Assembly (NCBI GenBank): GCA_963718195.1
Contig: CAVQYQ010000002.1
Location: 28,309 to 92,308, forward strand
Source: MADRE3 sp963718195
GTDB taxonomy: Bacteria; Desulfobacterota; Desulfobulbia; Desulfobulbales; Desulfocapsaceae
Direction: 5' to 3'
Length of the DNA stretch: 64,000 bases
A model generated the notes under the pieces. It saw nothing but the letters and a program-made list of their open reading frames with translations. It searched no databases and was not told the origin of the DNA. How positions within the stretch are numbered: the stretch's first letter is position 1; each line of letters begins with the position of its first letter. A program made the position numbers and the translations under genes. Of the stretch, positions 46,090 through 55,396 are shown one piece after another.

Positions 46090-47556
46090 CTACAGAATGT
46101 CCAGTGAATTCTTGTGGAAGGTGTGATCAGGTGGTACCGGATATTCATTGTTGAAGCAGGCCAGACAGAAATCATTCATTGTCATGCCGGTGGCTTCCAC
46201 CATGCCTTCCAGGCTCAGGTAATAGAGTGAGTCCAGTCCGAGATATTCTGCAACTGCCTCTACTTCGTTATTCGAGGCGATAAGTTGTTTTGAGCACGGA
46301 AAGTCAATTCCATAATAACAGGCGTGTCTGGTCGGTGGGCAGCTGACCACCATGTGGACCTCTTTCGCTCCCGCATTCCTCAACGATCTTACCCGGCTTT
46401 TTCCTGTTGTTCCCCTGATGATGGAGTCTTCAATAATAATAACACGTTTACCTTCTAGAAAGGATCGCACTGGATTGAGTTTTACTCGAACATTGAAATC
46501 CCGCATTGATTGGGTGGGCTGAATAAAGGTCCGGCCGACATAGTGATTTCTGATTACTCCCATCTCAAACGGCAAACCTGATTCCTGTGAGTAGCCGATT
46601 GCCGCATAATTGCCCGAGTCGGGAAAAGGCATGACAAAATCTGCATCTATCCGGTGTTCACGGGCAAGAATCTGGCCCATACGTTTTCTCGTTTCATACA
46701 CGTTAATACCGAAAATATCTGAATCGGGCCGGGCAAAATAAACATGCTCAAAAATACAGAAACTTGAGCGCTGTTTAGGCCAGGGATAGATCGATCTCAT
46801 GCCATTTTCACTGATGATCAGTATTTCACCGGGTTCTATATCACGAATGTATTCAGCCTCTATCAGATCAAGAGCACATGTTTCCGAGGCTACAACATGA
46901 GCACCGTTGACCAGTTTACCCAGGCACAGTGGTCTGAAGCCATTGGGATCACGCACGGCAATCAGGGATTTCTGCGTCATCAACAGCATGGAAAAGGCAC
47001 CTTTCACAGACGTAAAGGTCTTTGTAAGGGCATCTTCTAGTGAGCCACTTGCTGAACGGGCCAACAGGTGTAAAATTACCTCACTGTCCATCGTAGTCTG
47101 AAAGATAGAGCCTTTTATCTCCAGCTCTTTGCGGAGTTGAATCGAGTTGACCAGGTTGCCGTTATGCGCCACGGCAAGTGTTTTACCTTTATGTGTTACC
47201 ACAAGTGGCTGGGTATTTATGATGTTTGATGCACCGGTTGTGGAATAGCGGACATGGCCGATAGAGAGGTTGCCCGATAGTCTTTGGAGTTTTTCTTCGG
47301 AAAATACTTCCGGCACCAGCCCCATGTCTTTGTGTATGAACACCCGCCTGCCGTCGGAGGAAACAATGCCGGCGCTCTCCTGGCCACGATGCTGAAGAGC
47401 ATAGAGACCAAAATAAGTGAGTTTGGAGGAATCCTCGTGGCCATAAATACCACAAACTCCACATTCATGTTTTGGGCGCAGCGAATCGCTGTCTTGAGGT
47501 GAGTGCTGGTCAATTGGTGTCATCATTTGAAAAGCCGGTAGCCGATAAGTCGACAA
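46090..47556 (-). CDS. purF: Amidophosphoribosyltransferase
   Basis: PurF makes phosphoribosylamine from PRPP and glutamine, the first step of purine synthesis. Cys32 in ECGVCGIYGHED is the catalytic N-terminal cysteine, so a propeptide of up to 31 residues must be cleaved, as in the Bacillus-type enzyme. The PRPP loop is VIIIEDSIIRGTTGKS. Cysteines in CPPTRHACYYGIDFPC and FCLACFN fit the [4Fe-4S] version. The true start could be one of the ATGs near 47524-47526. Length is normal. Confidence 0.96.
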   Translation of the reverse strand: MSTYRLPAFQMMTPIDQHSPQDSDSLRPKHECGVCGIYGHEDSSKLTYFGLYALQHRGQESAGIVSSDGRRVFIHKDMGLVPEVFSEEKLQRLSGNLSIGHVRYSTTGASNIINTQPLVVTHKGKTLAVAHNGNLVNSIQLRKELEIKGSIFQTTMDSEVILHLLARSASGSLEDALTKTFTSVKGAFSMLLMTQKSLIAVRDPNGFRPLCLGKLVNGAHVVASETCALDLIEAEYIRDIEPGEILIISENGMRSIYPWPKQRSSFCIFEHVYFARPDSDIFGINVYETRKRMGQILAREHRIDADFVMPFPDSGNYAAIGYSQESGLPFEMGVIRNHYVGRTFIQPTQSMRDFNVRVKLNPVRSFLEGKRVIIIEDSIIRGTTGKSRVRSLRNAGAKEVHMVVSCPPTRHACYYGIDFPCSKQLIASNNEVEAVAEYLGLDSLYYLSLEGMVEATGMTMNDFCLACFNNEYPVPPDHTFHKNSLDIL

Positions 47557-47778
47557 ATGGTATAATTCCGATATGTTACGAAGTAAAGCTTCCTACGCAG
47601 GTATAAATACTAAAGGCCCAAAGAAAGAGAACTCTTTGCGCCTTAGACAACTCTTGCTGTGTTGTGTTTATATTATGTGCTGACGAAATTCAACCAGAAA
47701 GAAAGGGGCGCAACTCAGTGGGTTGAAATCATTCCGCAAAAAATTATTATATTTTCTTACTTACCGAAAGCTGGAGGT

Positions 47779-48915
47779 TTATTCAGTTGATATGGTGAAA
47801 AGCAGTTCTGTAAGGCTGACCATATCATTGAGGTCGAGGCGCTCGTCTGTGGTGTGAACCTTATCCATACCTGTGGCGATGATCGCTGTCGATAACCCGT
47901 AGCCGTTATAGATATTGGCATCGCTGCCACCGCCGGCAATCACCAGAGAGATTTCTTTGCCAAGCTTTTCCCCGGCTGACAGGACCGTCTTGATAACGGG
48001 GTCATCTTCGGAAAGCCTCATGGCCGGGTAGTCGGCCTCCACACGGAGGTCAACAGAGGGACGTTTCGACTCGTCTTCGACCGGCCATCCTGCGGCTGCT
48101 TCTTTGAACGTTGTTTCAATTTCTTTTGTGAAGGCTGCAAGTTTATCCATGGAGTGACTTCGAACTTCACCCCGCAACATTAAATGTTCCGGAATTATGT
48201 TTGTTGCAACACCGCCTTTCATAATCCCGATATTTGCTGTTGATTCTTCATCGATCCTGCCAAACTTGAGCTTGGTAAGCGCCTTGGCGGCGACAAGAAA
48301 GGCACTGACGCCTTCTTCAGGATTTATTCCGGCATGGGAAGCTGTCCCGTGCACGTCGATGCGCATTCGATTTGCCGCTGGCGCCCCGATGATGACTTTG
48401 TCGATGCCATTGGAGTCGAGCGCGTATCCGAACCGGGCCTTCAGCGGTGAATAATCAAACGCTTTTGCCCCAAGAAGGCCGACTTCTTCACAGGTCGTAA
48501 AGATCAGCTCTATGGTACGGTGCGTAGTATCGTTTTCCTTGAGCAGGGTAATTAGTTCAATGAGAGGGGCAATACCTGATTTATCATCTCCCCCCAGAAT
48601 TGTATCCCCGCGGCTGGTAAATATATCGCCACTGCGTTTTACCTCGACCCCGCTGCCGGGCTGTACCGTGTCCATGTGGCAGGCGAAAAAAACCGGATCT
48701 GCCGGACTGCTTCCTTCAAAACGCAGGATCAGGTTACCACAGTCGGCGCCGGTCGAAGAAGCTGATTTATCCTCGTAGACAGCGTCTGCTCCAAGAGCAG
48801 TAAAAGCTGACTTCAAATAGTCGGAAACACCTTTTTCTTCGCGGGAAGGACTGCTTATTTCGCATAATTCTGTAAAAATTCTGGCAAGACGTTCTCTGTT
48901 CAGTAGTGCATTCAT
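47779..48915 (-). CDS. M20-family peptidase (tripeptidase T-like)
   Basis: A 378-residue zinc aminopeptidase of the M20 group. Metal and catalytic residues are visible in FFACHMDTVQPG (His and Asp), GGDDKSGIAPL (bridging Asp), CEEVGLLGAKAFD (catalytic Glu pair) and ALDSNG. A dimerisation domain is inserted (TASHAGINPEEG). It would cleave small peptides in the cytoplasm. The ATG at 48915 follows AAGGAAAG and is preferred to 48966. The ispDF stop at 48935 is 20 bases upstream, so the two genes are probably co-transcribed. Confidence 0.9.
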   Translation of the reverse strand: MNALLNRERLARIFTELCEISSPSREEKGVSDYLKSAFTALGADAVYEDKSASSTGADCGNLILRFEGSSPADPVFFACHMDTVQPGSGVEVKRSGDIFTSRGDTILGGDDKSGIAPLIELITLLKENDTTHRTIELIFTTCEEVGLLGAKAFDYSPLKARFGYALDSNGIDKVIIGAPAANRMRIDVHGTASHAGINPEEGVSAFLVAAKALTKLKFGRIDEESTANIGIMKGGVATNIIPEHLMLRGEVRSHSMDKLAAFTKEIETTFKEAAAGWPVEDESKRPSVDLRVEADYPAMRLSEDDPVIKTVLSAGEKLGKEISLVIAGGGSDANIYNGYGLSTAIIATGMDKVHTTDERLDLNDMVSLTELLFTISTE

Positions 48916-48934
48916 TATTTTCTTTCCTTGATGA

Positions 48935-50116
48935 TTAGGGATTAGTTTCCAGAAGAACGACAGCATGGCAGCTGATACCTTCCTCCCTCCCGGTATAACC
49001 CATTTTTTCGGTCGTCGTGGCCTTGATGTTTATGCTTGTTGTTTGTGTTTTACAAGACGAGGCCAGTTTTTCCTTCATCTGCGGGATATATGGTGCAAGT
49101 TTGGGAGCCTGACAAATGGCCGTAATATCTGCGTTGACAAGATGATACCCCTCTTTTTCAGCCAGGGCTATAACCTTGTCGAGTAAAACAAGTGACATAA
49201 TATCCTTGAAGGTACTGTCATTATCGGGGAAATGGCCACCGATATCACCTTTACAGAGAGCACCAAGAATTGCGTCGCAGAGTGCGTGGGCTATAACATC
49301 TGCGTCTGAGTGTCCGGCAAGCCCTCGATGATAGTCTATCTCCACTCCACCAAGTACAAGTTTCCTTCCCGTTTCAAATCTGTGTGCGTCGAAACCGTGT
49401 CCGATACGTATAGCTGTCTGTTCTCTGTTCATTATTTTCTCAGCGAGTTCAAGGTCTTCAGGACTGGTAATTTTGATATTTGATTCTCTACCTGTCACCA
49501 GTTGAACAGCAACGCCAGCGAGCTCCAGAAGTGATGATTCATCAGTAAAGTCAGCTGTTCCAAAGCGTTCATAGGCGTTTAACAAGAGCTGTTTGCGTGC
49601 TCCTTGAGGGGTCTGGGCCTGCCAGAGAGAGTCACGGTCAATGGTATTTTCAACGAGGTTGCTGGAATTCCCCGTTTTTAAGGTATCCTTGACCGGAATT
49701 GCCGCGATTGCAGCTCCAGAACGCACGGTTGCATGGTAACAACGATTGATGAGCTCAGCAGAAACAAGTGGACGGGCGCCATCGTGGACAAGAACAATAT
49801 TGATATTCGGATCAATTTCCTGTAATCCGGCAAAAACAGAATCCTGCCTGCGATTGCCACCGGCGATAACACAGATTTTCTCTCTGGGAAGCTGGTGTGC
49901 GTCCAGCATACTTTCTGTTTCAGCTATTCTCTCTTGCGGCACAACGACGATAACCTGTGCGATCTCGCCGCAGTTGATAAATGCTGACACGGTATGAATG
50001 AGGATCGGTTTGCCCGCCAGGTTCAGATACTGTTTGGGCAGGACTGTCTGCATACGAGTGCCGCTTCCGGCGGCTGGGATTATTACTGCAGCAGGGTTGA
50101 CCATCTCATAGCTCAA
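48935..50116 (-). CDS. ispDF: Bifunctional IspD/IspF isoprenoid enzyme
   Basis: A 393-residue fusion of two enzymes of the methylerythritol phosphate pathway. The N-terminal IspD part (cytidylyltransferase) has AAVIIPAAGSGTRMQ and LPKQYLNLAGKPIL. The C-terminal IspF part (cyclodiphosphate synthase), from about residue 235, has IRIGHGFDAHRF and LAGHSDADVIAHALCDA with the metal-binding Asp and His residues. IspD and IspF catalyse non-consecutive steps, but the fusion is known in several bacteria. It lies upstream of the M20 peptidase gene. Confidence 0.95.
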   Translation of the reverse strand: MSYEMVNPAAVIIPAAGSGTRMQTVLPKQYLNLAGKPILIHTVSAFINCGEIAQVIVVVPQERIAETESMLDAHQLPREKICVIAGGNRRQDSVFAGLQEIDPNINIVLVHDGARPLVSAELINRCYHATVRSGAAIAAIPVKDTLKTGNSSNLVENTIDRDSLWQAQTPQGARKQLLLNAYERFGTADFTDESSLLELAGVAVQLVTGRESNIKITSPEDLELAEKIMNREQTAIRIGHGFDAHRFETGRKLVLGGVEIDYHRGLAGHSDADVIAHALCDAILGALCKGDIGGHFPDNDSTFKDIMSLVLLDKVIALAEKEGYHLVNADITAICQAPKLAPYIPQMKEKLASSCKTQTTSINIKATTTEKMGYTGREEGISCHAVVLLETNP

Positions 50117-50179
50117 ATTTGTTTCGGAAACGCTGCTGATAAATCATGGCTCAGGAATGTATTGTTTATCAGGAAAAAA

Positions 50180-50531
50180 GGAGCGGGCTGTAAGCCGAAT
50201 TCTGTACCCGTTAGGGCCATGATCATTTAACTGGGATGCCGGTCACCCGACACCTCTTGCAACCTACCCGGAGATCTTGGACGGGCAGCCCTCAAACATC
50301 TCCCTATTTGGTCTTGCTCCGGATGGGGTTTGCCGTGCCTCTCATGTCACCATGAGAGCGGTGAGCTCTTACCTCGCCGTTTCACCCTTACCCGATTGAA
50401 TCGGGCGGTTTGTTTTCTGTGGCACTTTCCGCCGGTCACCCGGCGTTCGTGTTACGAACCATCCTGCCCTGAGGAGTTCGGACTTTCCTCTCCGACAAAA
50501 AAATCGCCGGAGCGATCATGCACCCGCTCCG
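50180..50531 (-). ncRNA. rnpB: RNase P RNA (type A)
   Basis: The catalytic RNA of RNase P, which matures tRNA 5' ends. On the minus strand the universal GAGGAAAGTCCG(A)ACTCC lies near the 5' end, and the 3' part contains ACAGAATTCGGCTTACAG. The P1 helix pairs GGAGCGGGT near 50530 with GCCCGCTCC at 50180-50188, which sets the ends. A T-run (CCTTTTTTCC) follows the 3' side. The ends are approximate within a few bases. Confidence 0.93.
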
Positions 50532-50579
50532 GCAAACAATGTAGTGATTAAATGCAAAAGTTGAAAGGGGAAAATGCGA

Positions 50580-51293
50580 TTAATTATCCAGCTCCTGATG
50601 ATAAATCATCCGTTGGCAGGAAGGGCAGTCAAGCATCTTGTCACCCCTGAGCAGTATATTGTACTGCTGAGGCGGCAGGTTCATGAAACAGCCCTGGCAA
50701 ACGCCTCCAAGGACATTGACAATTGCCAGTCCGTTTCTGCGATCCCTAAGGATCTCGTATTTTCTCATTACTGAGTCGTCCAGACCCTGGGCTTGCCTGT
50801 CACGCTTGTTTTTCTTGGTTTTTTTCCCTTTGTTGATCTGCTCGATGGCGCCCCTGACCTTTTCAGTTTCTTCAGCAACAAGATTTTTCTCGGTTTTGAG
50901 GACGTTTTTCTCTTCGGTGAGCTCATTTGTCAGGGCTTCAACCTTCTCCATGATGGCAACGATCTTTTCCTCGTTTTCTTTGGCATTCTTCTTGGCGTCT
51001 TCAATTTCCTTGAGAAGAGCTGTCTGCTCCCGGCTTGTCTGAACCTGCATCATCTTCGACTGCCGCTCTTTAACGTGGGCTATCTTGTCGGTCATCTCAT
51101 CTTCCAGGGTCCGCCGTTCCCGCTCAAAAGTCTCAATACTCGAATCGAGTTCATGGATGCGAGCCTCTCTTTCGGCCAAGGCTGATATTCGCTTATCAAG
51201 TTCTTCCTGCTCTTTTTTGATCTCGTTGTCTATCTGATCGATTTCGAGGTCGATCACCTGAAGAGAGACAAGTTGTTCTGTTTGTTCGTTCAA
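50580..51293 (-). CDS. Coiled-coil zinc-ribbon protein (DUF164-like)
   Basis: A 237-residue protein made of a long coiled coil (residues 10-170) and a C-terminal C4-type zinc ribbon (CQGCFMNLPPQQYN ... MLDCPSCQRMIY). Proteins of this family are widespread next to nif3 and RNase genes, and their role is unclear; nucleic-acid binding is often suggested. Here it lies directly between nif3 and rnpB on the same strand. Start at ATG 51293 with AGGAG upstream. Confidence 0.88.
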   Translation of the reverse strand: MNEQTEQLVSLQVIDLEIDQIDNEIKKEQEELDKRISALAEREARIHELDSSIETFERERRTLEDEMTDKIAHVKERQSKMMQVQTSREQTALLKEIEDAKKNAKENEEKIVAIMEKVEALTNELTEEKNVLKTEKNLVAEETEKVRGAIEQINKGKKTKKNKRDRQAQGLDDSVMRKYEILRDRRNGLAIVNVLGGVCQGCFMNLPPQQYNILLRGDKMLDCPSCQRMIYHQELDN

Positions 51294-51312
51294 GAGGATT
51301 CTCCTGTTTGGT

Positions 51313-52143
51313 TTATGTTTGATAACTATGTGAGTCCACCATGGTGAAAGGGTGGCGTTCTGTTGTCGTTTCTGAAATTGAAATGTCCCAGTTGTGGGTG
51401 GTTGCGTACGCTATTAATTTTTCAGTCAGCAATCTCAGGGCTGGTTTTTCGGTGGCGTAATGGGTCCCGTCAATAACGCAGAATTCTGCTTCCTCTGCCC
51501 AGCGGGCGATATTGTGTTTGATTTCGGCTGTGATATAAAGATCAGCTCCGCAATTTCGGGCAACTTCTGCAAATTCTGATCCGCTGCCTCCGCAGAGAGC
51601 AACACACGATATTCTTTCAGGAAGAGAGCCCGCTACCTGGACCGAGGAGAGTTCCAATACAGCAAGTAATCTGGTTAGGAACATTGATCGGTCAAGCGGT
51701 TGTGGATAATATCCGACTCTTCCCATTCCTGCACCATCGACAGGCTGGGAAGTAGTTGGGATCAGCGGGCTTATGTTTTCAAGACCAAGAAGGTCTGTGA
51801 GTTCATCATTAACGCCGGGGACCACGCTGTCAAAGTTGGTATGACAGGCAAACACGTTGATTTTACTATTCAGGGCTTGCTCAAGAAACTTACCCGCCGG
51901 CTCGCCGGTATCAATCGAAGGTATTGGTTTGAAAATGGCTGGATGGTGAGTGATGATGGTATCTGCACCAATTTTCTGAGCTTCATCGAGCAGTTTCGTC
52001 GTGGGGTCGAGACCAATCAGCATTGATTTCACTTCACGATTACGGTTACCGACTAACAGGCCAACATTATCCCACGTTTCTGCAATGGTAAATGGAGCGA
52101 TTTCGTCAAGACATGTGATGATATCTTTGATTGTAACAGCCAT
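51313..52143 (-). CDS. Nif3-like dinuclear metal-centre protein
   Basis: A 276-residue member of the Nif3/YbgI (DUF34) family, which forms hexamers with a di-metal site. Metal ligands are visible in DTIITHHPAIFKP, FACHTNFD and, in the C-terminal part, VIDGTHYATEKPAL. Its function is debated; GTP cyclohydrolase-like roles have been proposed for family members. It heads a minus-strand pair with the zinc-ribbon gene, 19 bases apart. Confidence 0.92.
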   Translation of the reverse strand: MAVTIKDIITCLDEIAPFTIAETWDNVGLLVGNRNREVKSMLIGLDPTTKLLDEAQKIGADTIITHHPAIFKPIPSIDTGEPAGKFLEQALNSKINVFACHTNFDSVVPGVNDELTDLLGLENISPLIPTTSQPVDGAGMGRVGYYPQPLDRSMFLTRLLAVLELSSVQVAGSLPERISCVALCGGSGSEFAEVARNCGADLYITAEIKHNIARWAEEAEFCVIDGTHYATEKPALRLLTEKLIAYATTHNWDISISETTTERHPFTMVDSHSYQT

Positions 52144-52177
52144 TAAAATAGTTGATATTTTTCAAAAACCATAAAAA

Positions 52178-52210
52178 AAAGGTACATCCCTTTCGGAGTG
52201 TACCTTTAGC
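52178..52210 (-). terminator. Intrinsic terminator after the CAT tRNA
   Basis: On the minus strand AAGGTACA / TGTACCTT forms the stem and is followed by eight T residues. It lies about 140 bases downstream of the tRNA gene and just upstream of nif3, so it separates the two transcription units. Confidence 0.8.
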
Positions 52211-52346
52211 CCTTCTTCGTCCAGGGTTTCGTTGTTTCACCTGAACGTTTTGTGTCTATAAAGAGGGAGTCTGTTTTCATCCCTCGTGTATGTCTTTCTG
52301 TTCTTTTTCTTTTCAAGATCCCAGTATTGAGCTGGTGTGTTAATAA

Positions 52347-52423
52347 TGGTGGGCGCAGTAGGACTCGAACCTACGACCGACCGGTTATGAGCCGGTGGCT
52401 CTAGCCAACTGAGCTATGCGCCC
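52347..52423 (-). tRNA. tRNA with CAT anticodon (elongator Met or Ile2)
   Basis: A 77-base tRNA with encoded CCA. The acceptor pairs GGGCGCA with TGCGCCC, the D arm has AGCTCAGTTGGCTAGAGC, and the anticodon loop CTCATAA gives CAT. The T arm is TCGTAGGTTCGAGTCCTAC. CAT can be elongator tRNA-Met or, if the wobble C is lysidinylated, tRNA-Ile reading ATA; the arms resemble some Ile2 tRNAs, so the amino acid is left open. Confidence 0.93.
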
Positions 52424-52536
52424 TTCCGGCAGTTAAACTTGTAAATAAATCTTATGTTAGCGCCATTGTCAACAAAAAAGGGTAATTGTGCTAAAAAAAC
52501 GGTATTCATCCATGAATTTGCGATCACATATGATAT

Positions 52537-54440
52537 TTGTGGGTTTCCTTGCTGTTGCGTATAAAGAGCATTATAGTGGCAACGGGTTTGTCGTCTCGAT
52601 TAATTACATTTAGATTGAATAACGTGATTTACAGTAATCTCCTCATTTTTCTCACAGCAATTTTTCTGTTCAGTATCAGCTCCGCTGCTGCTCCAGCTAC
52701 CTCTTTATTGGAGACTCTGCTTGTTACTGCAGGACTGTTCGGTTTTTACACCTATGTCTCACATCGCTATTTCCGGGGCACAAGAACACGTAATTCAACA
52801 GGATATTTCAGGGCCGAGAAACTATTTTCTATCCTGGCGCTGGTGTTTTATGCCGGACTGTTGTCCTTCACTGATATAAAGTTCTACTGTTCCGCCTTAA
52901 GTTTTGGCGACAGACTCCCTGTACTGACCAATATCGCCGGTCTCGCCTTGTTCATCTACGTTTTTATCCCTGATGTGGCTGACGGCAAGAGACAGTTATT
53001 TCTACGTGTTTGGAAAAAAGTACCAATTAGTTAGCTTTCTGGTGCTCAATATCAAGACAAATCTGCCGATCGTACTCCCCTGGGTAGTTTTGTCTCTGCT
53101 GTACGACCTGCTCGTCCTTGCCCCATTTGATGATTTGAAAAGCTTTGTTTCTTCAACCGTCGGGGACTTGCTCTTCTTTGTTATTTTCCTTGTCTTCGTG
53201 ATGATTTTTTTTCCGCCACTGGTGCGACGACTCTGGGGGTGCAAAAAGTTACCTGATGGCCCCCTGAGAGATCACCTCAGCGATTTCTGCAGGCGCCAGA
53301 ATTTTAAGGTGGAACTTTATCTCTGGCCACTTTTCGAGGGACGGGTGCTGACGGCAGGGGTGATGGGCATGGTGCCGGGACTGCGCTATATCCTGCTGAC
53401 CCCGGCAATCATCGAGACCATGGCAACCCGTGAGCTGGAAGCCGTTATGGCTCATGAGATTGGTCACGTGAAGAAGAGGCATTTGCTGATGTATGTCCTG
53501 CTGATTGGTGGGTTTAGCGTAATGGCAGGGGTGCTGGCGGAACCGCTTTTTTACTATACATTTTCTTTTGAGTGGGTCTTTCAACTGCTGACAACCGAGA
53601 AAATGAATCCTGATACGGTCGTTGGCCTGATCGTTGGTGTACCGTTTCTGGTTCTTCTCCTGTTCTACTTCAGGTTTATCTTCGGCTACTTCATCCGCAA
53701 TTTTGAGCGGCAGGCTGATCTTTATGTCTACAAGTTGTTGGGGAGCGGCCGAGCCCTGGTTTCAGCTTTTGATAAAATCGCCGGGGCAAGCGGACAGAGC
53801 AGAAAGAAACCGAACTGGCATCATTTCGGTATTGGTGAGCGTATTGATACCCTGGAACAGTGTGAGCGCGATCCGGCACTGATAGACCGGCAGGATAAGA
53901 AAGTCCGCCGCAGCCTCTTTATCTATGTGCTCGCCCTTATAGCAGCAGCAGGGCTGGTCAGACAAGTGCCAACAGCTGAAATGGCCCGGGACTATCAGGA
54001 AAAGTACATTGAACTTGATTTGTTAAGTCGAGTTCAGGATATAGAGGACAAGGCTCTCTGGTTCCAGTTGGTGGGTGATTTGATGATCAACAGGCAAATG
54101 GAGCAAAGAGCGCTGGTTGCCTACAATAAAGCTTTGGAGTTTGACCCGGAAAACCCGGTTGTTCTGAACAACCTTGCCTGGCTGCTGCTGACAAGCGAGG
54201 ATTCAACGCTGCGGGATCCCTTGAGGGCGCTTGGTCCTTGCCCAGCGTGCGGTTATAAAAAGCCCCAAGGCACATGTGCTGGATACGCTGGCGACAGCTT
54301 ATTGGGCAAACGGCCTTGTGGAAGAGGCCATCCGTACGGAAATGGAAGCATTGAGCGGGGCGACGACACAGCGGGAATTCTACCGTGATCAGATTGAAAA
54401 ATTCAAGACAGAGACCTATGAATCTGAAACGCCAATATAA
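52537..54440 (+). CDS. M48-family membrane metallopeptidase with TPR tail, two frame breaks
   Basis: Joined, about 635 residues: five or six N-terminal membrane segments, the zinc site MAHEIGHVKKRH near residue 295, more membrane segments, and a C-terminal TPR-like part (ALVAYNKALEFDPENPVVLN). The frame changes near 53010 (between 52537-53034 and 52973-54388) and near 54230 (to 54231-54440, ending TYESETPI). M48 proteases such as HtpX degrade misfolded membrane proteins. The start is uncertain: the frame opens with GTG at 52537, and another GTG lies at 52624. It precedes nfo by 27 bases. Confidence 0.82.
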
Positions 54441-54466
54441 TCTCATCAGGAAGTCAGGCGATCAAT

Positions 54467-55315
54467 ATGCCATTACTTGGAGCACATGAATCGGTCAGCA
54501 AGGGGCTGCATTACGCGTTTGACAGGATCAAGCAGGTGGGCGGAGAATCTTTACAGATATTTACGCGCAACCAGCGGCAATGGAGTCCAAAACCGTTATC
54601 TCAAGAAGAGATAGAAAAATACAGAGCCAGCTGGCAGCAACAGAACAATATGGTTGTCGCTTCTCACGCCTCATATCTGGTCAACCTGGCAAGCGGAAAG
54701 CCTGAACTGATGCAGAAATCGATCGATGCGTTCGTGGAGGAGCTGCGACGCTGTCACCAGCTGTCAATACCCTATGTTGTCCTGCATCCTGGCTCTCACA
54801 CCGGTGACGGTGTTGAGATTGGACTTGAGCGATTTGTAGCTGCACTAGATAAAACAATTGAGCGGGCTGGGTCGGATGCAATGGTACTGGTGGAAACGAC
54901 GGCAGGACAGGGCACCGGGCTGGGGTCAAATTTCAGTGAGCTTGGCTATATAAGAAACAGGTCTCGTTTTCCGGATAAAATCGGTGTCTGTCTTGACACG
55001 TGTCACATCTTTGCTGCCGGCTATGATATCCGCAACCCGGAAGATTACCAGAAAACCATGCGAACCTTTGACCGGGAAATCGGCATTGACCACCTGCATT
55101 TTTTCCATCTGAATGACTCCAAAAAAGATCTTGGCAGCAGGGTGGACCGTCATGAGCATATCGGAGACGGCTGCATTGGCCTGGATGGATTCTCCCATCT
55201 GCTCAATGACCGGCGCTTTAAGAACCATCCCATGACCCTGGAAACCCCGAAGGGTGAGGATTTGCAGGAAGATAGGGAGAACCTGAAGACATTGCGCAGT
55301 CTGATTTTTTCCTGA
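54467..55315 (+). CDS. nfo: Deoxyribonuclease IV (AP endonuclease)
   Basis: Endonuclease IV cuts DNA at abasic sites in base excision repair. The 282-residue product starts MPLLGAHESVSKGL and shows the three-zinc site residues in VLVETTAGQGTGLGSNF, CLDTCHIFAAGYDI and HLNDSKKDLGSRVDRHEHIG. Family signatures are complete and length is normal. It follows the M48 peptidase gene and precedes the PilB/GspE gene. Confidence 0.96.
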   Translation: MPLLGAHESVSKGLHYAFDRIKQVGGESLQIFTRNQRQWSPKPLSQEEIEKYRASWQQQNNMVVASHASYLVNLASGKPELMQKSIDAFVEELRRCHQLSIPYVVLHPGSHTGDGVEIGLERFVAALDKTIERAGSDAMVLVETTAGQGTGLGSNFSELGYIRNRSRFPDKIGVCLDTCHIFAAGYDIRNPEDYQKTMRTFDREIGIDHLHFFHLNDSKKDLGSRVDRHEHIGDGCIGLDGFSHLLNDRRFKNHPMTLETPKGEDLQEDRENLKTLRSLIFS

Positions 55316-55396
55316 ACCGAAAGAACCTTGCGAAAATGAAGAGAAAAGTGGACAATAGAGTAGTCTGATTAATCGATAGAAAGCGAAGGAGAATCG